A stretch of 64,000 nt of DNA from positions 248,001 to 312,000 of the forward strand of contig JAMXLM010000018.1 in assembly GCA_024280995.1 (NCBI GenBank), given 5' to 3'. Shown here in pieces: positions 59,902-64,000 of the stretch. Made by a program: the position numbers and the translations under genes. This DNA comes from Candidatus Dormiibacterota bacterium. Its GTDB lineage: Bacteria; Chloroflexota; Dormibacteria; Dormibacterales; Dormibacteraceae. Numbering within the stretch: the stretch's first letter is position 1; the number at the start of each line of letters is the position of its first letter. The notes under the pieces are model-generated. The model ran no database searches. It saw only the letters and a list, made by a program, of their open reading frames with translations, and was not told the origin of the DNA.

Positions 59902-60339
59902 ATGCTGCACGCGATGGCCGACCGCAAGATCGAGGCGCTTGGCAAGGTCCCGCTGTTCGCCCAGGCGAGCCCGAAGGAGCTCCAGTTCATCGCCCGCGAG
60001 GGCGACGAGATCGACGTGCCCCCCGGCAGGAAGCTGATCACCCAGGGCCGGCCGTCTGACACGTTCTACGTCCAGCTCGACGGCGAGTCGGAGGTGGACA
60101 TCGACGGCACGGCGCGGCGGACCCTGAGGCCGGGGGACTTCTTCGGCGAGATCGGGATGATCGATCGCGGCCCTGGCACCGCGACGGTGACCACCCTGAC
60201 CCAGAGCCACTTCTTCGTCATGAGTCACGCCCAGTTCCGCGACGCCATCAAGGGCAACGACTCTCTGATGGTCAAAGTTCTGCGGGTCATGGGCGCGCGG
60301 TTGCGCGACGATCTCGACGTAAGCCGCAAGCCGCGCTGA
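59902..60339 (+). CDS. Single cNMP-binding-like domain protein
   Basis: A 145-residue protein from ATG 59902 (ATG 59914 is an alternative). It is one CRP-type beta-roll: LGKVPLFAQASPKELQFIAREG, KLITQGRPSDTFYVQLDGESEVDID, RPGDFFGEIGMIDRGPGTATV. The Arg that binds the cyclic phosphate (usually P-R-x-A-T-V) is Gly92. There is no DNA-binding domain; the C-terminal helix is followed by LRDDLDVSRKPR. It starts 17 bases from the cyclase start on the other strand, suggesting joint control. It may sense a ligand or act as a partner protein. Confidence 0.85.
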   Translation: MLHAMADRKIEALGKVPLFAQASPKELQFIAREGDEIDVPPGRKLITQGRPSDTFYVQLDGESEVDIDGTARRTLRPGDFFGEIGMIDRGPGTATVTTLTQSHFFVMSHAQFRDAIKGNDSLMVKVLRVMGARLRDDLDVSRKPR

Positions 60340-60343
60340 AGGC

Positions 60344-62029
60344 CTACTGGCCGAGCGGGATCCAGAACTCGACCGTCGTTCCAGCGCCCGGCCGGCTCTC
60401 TATGTTGTAGCGGCCGCCGGCCATCAGGGCGCGCTCCCGCAGCGCGAGCAAGCCGAGGTGACCCGGCAGGTTGCTGCGCTCCGCGACCACGAACCCCCGG
60501 CCGTTGTCGACGATCAAGCCACGCACTCCACCATCGGCCTGACGTAGCGACACCTTGACCTCGGTCGCCCTGGAGTGGCGCTCGACGTTGCCCAGGGCTT
60601 CGGCGACCTGGCGGAACAGCATCGCCTTCAGGTCCAGGCTCAGGTCCTCCGGCAGGTCGAGCTCGACGATCGGCTTGATGCCCGCGGCCTCGAGCCCCGC
60701 CACGCGATCCTTGACCGACTGGGCCAGGCCGTCGGGGTTGTCGAGCGCAGGAGGCCGGACGTCGAAGACGAGTCGGCGAAGTGCGGCTTCGGTCTGCTCG
60801 AGGAGCTCGCGCACCGAAGCGACCACGTCGGTGTCGTCGCGCCGGTCGCCCAGGCGAGCGAGCTGCAGCTCGGCCGCCGTGAGCTTCTGCATCGCGTCGT
60901 CGTGCAGCTCGGCGACGAATCGCTTGCGCTCCTTCTCGACGACGGTGTTCAGGTTCCTCAGGAGGATCTGGCGCGCGCTGTCGATCTTGATCAGTCGCTC
61001 GTCCGTCCGGCGCACGTCCTCCCGCAGCTGCCAGAGCCGGGTGACCACGCCGGCCATGAGGCCGGCCTTCTCCAGCACCCACGTGTCCTCGCGCGAAAAC
61101 CCTCCAGGCCGGGTCGAGTTGTACGCGGACAAAAGACCGAGCCGCTCTTCGCCTGCCCGCCAGGCGACGCTGATGGCGCTGGCGACTCCGAGAGTTTCGA
61201 GCACGTATCCGTGCTCCGGAGGATCGTCGCTGGTGCTGGCGCGAAAGATGTAGTCGTTGAACACGACGCGGCTCGCAAGCTCGTCGCCATCAGGCGTGCA
61301 CGGCGTGGGCTTGAGCCGCGAAAGAAAGTCGGGGTCGATCCGGTAGCCGCCATCGATCGGGGAGAGCATCCCGGAGTCGTCGAGGCGCCACAGAAGCACC
61401 CGTCCCGCGCCGACCAGCTCGCCGACGGTGCGCGCGAGCCGGCGGTAGAAGTCGGACAGGGTCCGGCCCTTGACGGCGTGAGATGAGACCGCGATCAAGA
61501 CCCGGACCGCGAGCTCGTGTGCGCGCTCGACGCGCTCGATGCTCTGCCACATCTCGTCCCATCGGCTCGAAGCTGCGAGCGCCATCGCCACCTGGGCGGC
61601 GAATACGTCCAGGGCGACCTGCTCGTTTGGAGAGTATTCCCCGGGGCGGCTGACCGCGATGCCGCCGATGACCTGCCCGTGCGCGCGGAGCAGCGCGCCG
61701 ATGGCAGCGCCGCGCGCTCGACTCGGAGACCCCGAGCCAGGACGGTGCAGGAGCCCGGCCGTCGAGAGCATCTCGGCGACCTCATCGTCGGCAGGCGGCC
61801 GAGCGTCATCGGCGCTGCGCGCGAAGAAGCGGTCGTAGCGCTCGAACTCGTGGCTGAGTCCGCCCAGGGCCACGACCGCCCGCGTGGAGCGGGTGAGCGC
61901 CAGCAGCAGGTCGGCCGATCGCTGTGCCACCTCGGTGGCGTCGCGAGCGCTTTCCAGTTCAGTCGAAGCCGCGTGGAGCCGTTCGAGCACGTCTCGCAGT
62001 GCCGCATCAAACGGGCTTGCGGTGGCCAA
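60344..62029 (-). CDS. GAF-domain sensor histidine kinase (NarL-type)
   Basis: A 561-residue cytoplasmic kinase. Two GAF-like domains span about 10-160 (AIGALLRAHGQVIGGIAVSRPGEYSPNEQVALDVFA) and 175-345 (VGAGRVLLWRLDDSGMLSP, LGLLSAYNSTRPGGFSREDTWVLE). A coiled linker leads to HisKA_3 (KRFVAELHDDAMQKLTAAELQL, phospho-His in ELHDD) and HATPase_c (RQVAEALGNVERHSRATEVKV, VDNGRGF, GHLGLLALRERALMAGG). No TM: it should sense a small intracellular ligand or redox state. Start TTG 62029 is close behind a GGAGG (3 bases), so the exact start is unsure. The response regulator is probably the divergent REC gene. Confidence 0.92.
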   Translation of the reverse strand: MATASPFDAALRDVLERLHAASTELESARDATEVAQRSADLLLALTRSTRAVVALGGLSHEFERYDRFFARSADDARPPADDEVAEMLSTAGLLHRPGSGSPSRARGAAIGALLRAHGQVIGGIAVSRPGEYSPNEQVALDVFAAQVAMALAASSRWDEMWQSIERVERAHELAVRVLIAVSSHAVKGRTLSDFYRRLARTVGELVGAGRVLLWRLDDSGMLSPIDGGYRIDPDFLSRLKPTPCTPDGDELASRVVFNDYIFRASTSDDPPEHGYVLETLGVASAISVAWRAGEERLGLLSAYNSTRPGGFSREDTWVLEKAGLMAGVVTRLWQLREDVRRTDERLIKIDSARQILLRNLNTVVEKERKRFVAELHDDAMQKLTAAELQLARLGDRRDDTDVVASVRELLEQTEAALRRLVFDVRPPALDNPDGLAQSVKDRVAGLEAAGIKPIVELDLPEDLSLDLKAMLFRQVAEALGNVERHSRATEVKVSLRQADGGVRGLIVDNGRGFVVAERSNLPGHLGLLALRERALMAGGRYNIESRPGAGTTVEFWIPLGQ

Positions 62030-62094
62030 ATTCCTCCCCCCGGGTACCTAACTAACAAGAGTTTACGTCCTGTCTTCGACCTGGGCTCCTCCTG

Positions 62095-62682
62095 ATGCCA
62101 CAGAGTCTGAAGTCGAACATTATGATCAAGCGAACGGTGGTACGGCGATGGGCGGATCCCGTGTCCGCGACAGTGTCCGAACCGTCCTCTGAACCGCTCG
62201 TGTGGTTCCCGCAATACGGCGGAATGAGGAGCGCCGAGATCCCGCAAGCGGTGATTTTTGCGTTACGTCAAAAAGCTCGGCAGCTTCCCGACGTCCATGT
62301 CCTGATGATCGAGGACGACAGCTCGATCGCGGAGATGTATCGCCTCCAGCTCGAGCACGACGGCTATCGCGTCTCGGTGGCGACGACCGGTGAGATCGCC
62401 TTCTCGACGCTGTCCGGCTTGGCTCCGGACCTCGTCCTGCTCGATCTGCTGCTTCCCGATCGCAGCGGCTTCGAGGTTCTCGCCGCTCTGAACGAGCGCT
62501 TTCCCAACCACCCGCCGGTGGTCATCCTCTCCAACTATGGCGAGCCTTCGATGATCGACCGCGGCCGCGCTCTCGGCGCCGTCGAGTACCTCGTCAAATC
62601 TCGCGTCACGCCGGCGGAAATCTCGGGGCAGATCCCAGGCTGGGTCGAGCTGGGACGGAGGCGCGGGCAGAAGGAGTCTTGA
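62095..62682 (+). CDS. Single-domain response regulator (REC)
   Basis: The longest frame is 195 residues, but the receiver only begins at VHVLMIEDDSSIAEMYRLQLEHDGY, so ATG 62224 is a likely start (152 residues). Phospho-acceptor Asp in PDLVLLDLLLPDRSGFEVL, Ser in VVILSNYGEP and Lys in VEYLVKSRVTP are all present. No output domain follows, only a short helical tail. It is therefore a phospho-relay or allosteric partner, perhaps for the neighbouring kinases. The next kinase gene starts on TTG overlapping its stop. Confidence 0.88.
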   Translation: MPQSLKSNIMIKRTVVRRWADPVSATVSEPSSEPLVWFPQYGGMRSAEIPQAVIFALRQKARQLPDVHVLMIEDDSSIAEMYRLQLEHDGYRVSVATTGEIAFSTLSGLAPDLVLLDLLLPDRSGFEVLAALNERFPNHPPVVILSNYGEPSMIDRGRALGAVEYLVKSRVTPAEISGQIPGWVELGRRRGQKES

Positions 62683-64000
62683 CCCAGGCCGCGATCGTCG
62701 CTCAGGACCTCACGGCGCTCGGATTCGTCGCCCTCGGAGTAGCGATCGCGTATCGCTGGTACCGCGATCGCGGCCGGGCCCAGGCCATGCTCGCGGGCGC
62801 GCTCATAAGCCTCGCCGTGGTGGCGGCGCTGGGCAGGATTCCGAACCCACCGCCCGTGCTTTCCGGCGCCGACCTGGCGCTCTTCATGGTGTCAGGCTTC
62901 TTCGTCCTCCTGTTCCGTCACGAGTTCGTGCCGATCGGCCGGACGACGCTGGCCCTCGCCTACGCCCTGCTCGTCGTCGCCATCGGCGTCGGCATTCTCG
63001 ACGTGTTCGTCTTCAGCAACGCCTCTCCGCTCGTGGCCTCCGTGCTGGGCATCGTCATCGTCGTCCCCTGGGCGATCTTCGTCGGCGAGCCGATCGTCCG
63101 GTTCTGGATCGAGAGCATCAGGTTGCCCGCCGTGCAGAAGGCGCGGATGCGTTTCCTTTCCGTCGGGTTCGGCCTCCTGATCGTCGTGCTTCTCGTGGCC
63201 GTGATCGCCGGAAGCGCGATGCGGAGTCCGACCGCGATCATCGCCACCCAGCTCATCGCGCTGGCAGCGGTACCCGTCATCTACGTCAGCTTTGCCCCGC
63301 CGGCGATCCTTCGCCGGATCTGGCGCTTGAGCGAGGAGAACGAGATTCGGGCGGCACTGCAGGACCTCCTGATCTTCAGCCCGTCGCGGCAGGTGATGGC
63401 CGAGCGCGCGGCGTACTGGGCGGTCCGAATGATGGGCGGCAAGTCGGGCTTCGTCAGCGACGCGGACGGCAAGGTCCTTGCCACGAGCGGCATCGACGCG
63501 GCGGACGCGGCAGCCCTTATCGCCGACGCGTCGAACCCCACTGTGATCAAGGCGCCCCTGCACCTCGCCGAGGGAGCCGGTCAGCTGGCGATCACCGCCG
63601 GCCCGTTCACGCCCCTGTTCGGGACCGAGGAGATCGCCCAGCTCAGGGGTTACGCAAACTCGGTGACCGCAAGCCTCGAACGCGCCCGGGTCACCGAGCG
63701 TATGGCCGCACTCGAAGACAGCAAGACACAGTTCCTCAACCTTGCCTCACACGAGCTGCGCGGTCCGGTGACCGTGATGCGTGGCTATGTCTCGATGCTG
63801 GAGAGCGGGCTCTTCGGCCACCTCAACGACCAGGGACGCAAGGCTGCGGGCGTGATGGCGGCAAAGGTCTCGGAGATGAACGAGCTGATTGAGGAGATGA
63901 TCGAGGCGGCGCGGCTCGAGGAAGGCGCGGTCACCATGCACGCCGTCGAAGCGGACCTCCGCGACATCGCGCGCGCCGCCGCCGAAGTGGTCGCTCCGCT
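62679..64000 (+). CDS. Membrane-bound histidine kinase, C-terminus outside the window
   Basis: The frame is open from TTG 62679, which overlaps the upstream TGA (TTGA), to the right edge (440 codons). The start is inferred; AAGGAG is only 2 bases upstream. About seven hydrophobic helices occupy residues 5-215 (ALGFVALGVAIAYRWY, LALFMVSGFFVLLF, FGLLIVVLLVAVIAG, QLIALAAVPVIYVSF). A PAS/GAF-like region follows (GGKSGFVSDADGKVLATSG). HisKA starts at KTQFLNLASHELRGPVTVMRGYVSMLESG, with the phospho-His in SHELR. The HATPase domain is cut off. It is probably co-transcribed with the REC gene. Confidence 0.85.
   Translation, partial: MTQAAIVAQDLTALGFVALGVAIAYRWYRDRGRAQAMLAGALISLAVVAALGRIPNPPPVLSGADLALFMVSGFFVLLFRHEFVPIGRTTLALAYALLVVAIGVGILDVFVFSNASPLVASVLGIVIVVPWAIFVGEPIVRFWIESIRLPAVQKARMRFLSVGFGLLIVVLLVAVIAGSAMRSPTAIIATQLIALAAVPVIYVSFAPPAILRRIWRLSEENEIRAALQDLLIFSPSRQVMAERAAYWAVRMMGGKSGFVSDADGKVLATSGIDAADAAALIADASNPTVIKAPLHLAEGAGQLAITAGPFTPLFGTEEIAQLRGYANSVTASLERARVTERMAALEDSKTQFLNLASHELRGPVTVMRGYVSMLESGLFGHLNDQGRKAAGVMAAKVSEMNELIEEMIEAARLEEGAVTMHAVEADLRDIARAAAEVVAP

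Overview
The window is strongly G+C-rich bacterial DNA with tightly packed genes, G/C-biased third codon positions and many GTG and TTG starts. It holds no rRNA, tRNA, insertion sequence, phage or CRISPR. It pairs a type IV pilus (T4P) locus and a Tad pilus locus with no secretin, LPS core or outer-membrane genes. Together with large sortase-independent secreted proteins, this suggests a monoderm-like, uncultured high-GC lineage such as Chloroflexota or Dormibacterota. That assignment is inference; nothing here fixes the phylum.

Layout. (1) 1-3.0 kb: the end of a WecG/TagA glycosyltransferase, a methyltransferase and a secreted lectin-like/carboxypeptidase-regulatory-like protein. (2) 3.0-11.9 kb: T4P. 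pilT is on the plus strand. The convergent minus-strand set is pilB, pilC, three pilin-like genes, pilM, a tiny PilN-like ORF, pilA and a stand-alone prepilin-peptidase N-terminal domain. (3) 11.9-28.1 kb: an exopolysaccharide (EPS) locus with two acyltransferases, a Wzy/O-antigen-ligase-type polymerase, a Wzz-like protein, a CpsD-like ATPase, a Wzx flippase, five glycosyltransferases, a methyltransferase and two unknown genes. (4) 28.2-39.1 kb: three large exported proteins, namely two paralogous glycoside hydrolases and a 2039-residue protein with 14 PKD repeats. (5) 39.2-43.1 kb: regulators, comprising a LuxR protein with a degenerate receiver, a NarL-type response regulator and a kinase/regulator pair behind a structured leader. 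(6) 43.4-55.0 kb: an RDD membrane protein and a Tad operon with two CpaF-type ATPases, a cNMP-domain/CpaE fusion, a HEAT-repeat protein, TadB, TadC, two TadE-like proteins and TadG, ending in an Arg-Arg repeat microprotein. (7) 55.1-64 kb: an orphan HATPase, an MFS transporter, a class III cyclase/AAA/TPR protein divergent from a cNMP-domain protein, a GAF kinase, a receiver protein and a truncated seven-TM kinase.

Taken together the window looks like a surface-lifestyle island: two pilus machines, a polysaccharide, polysaccharide-active enzymes and long adhesin-like proteins, interleaved with two-component and possibly cyclic-nucleotide signalling. The most unusual points are the cNMP/CpaE fusion near a cyclase, a HEAT protein and a second CpaF inside the Tad operon, the pilM-plus-stub arrangement, the lone prepilin-peptidase N-domain, a module shared by two secreted proteins about 30 kb apart, and the Arg-Arg periodic microprotein.
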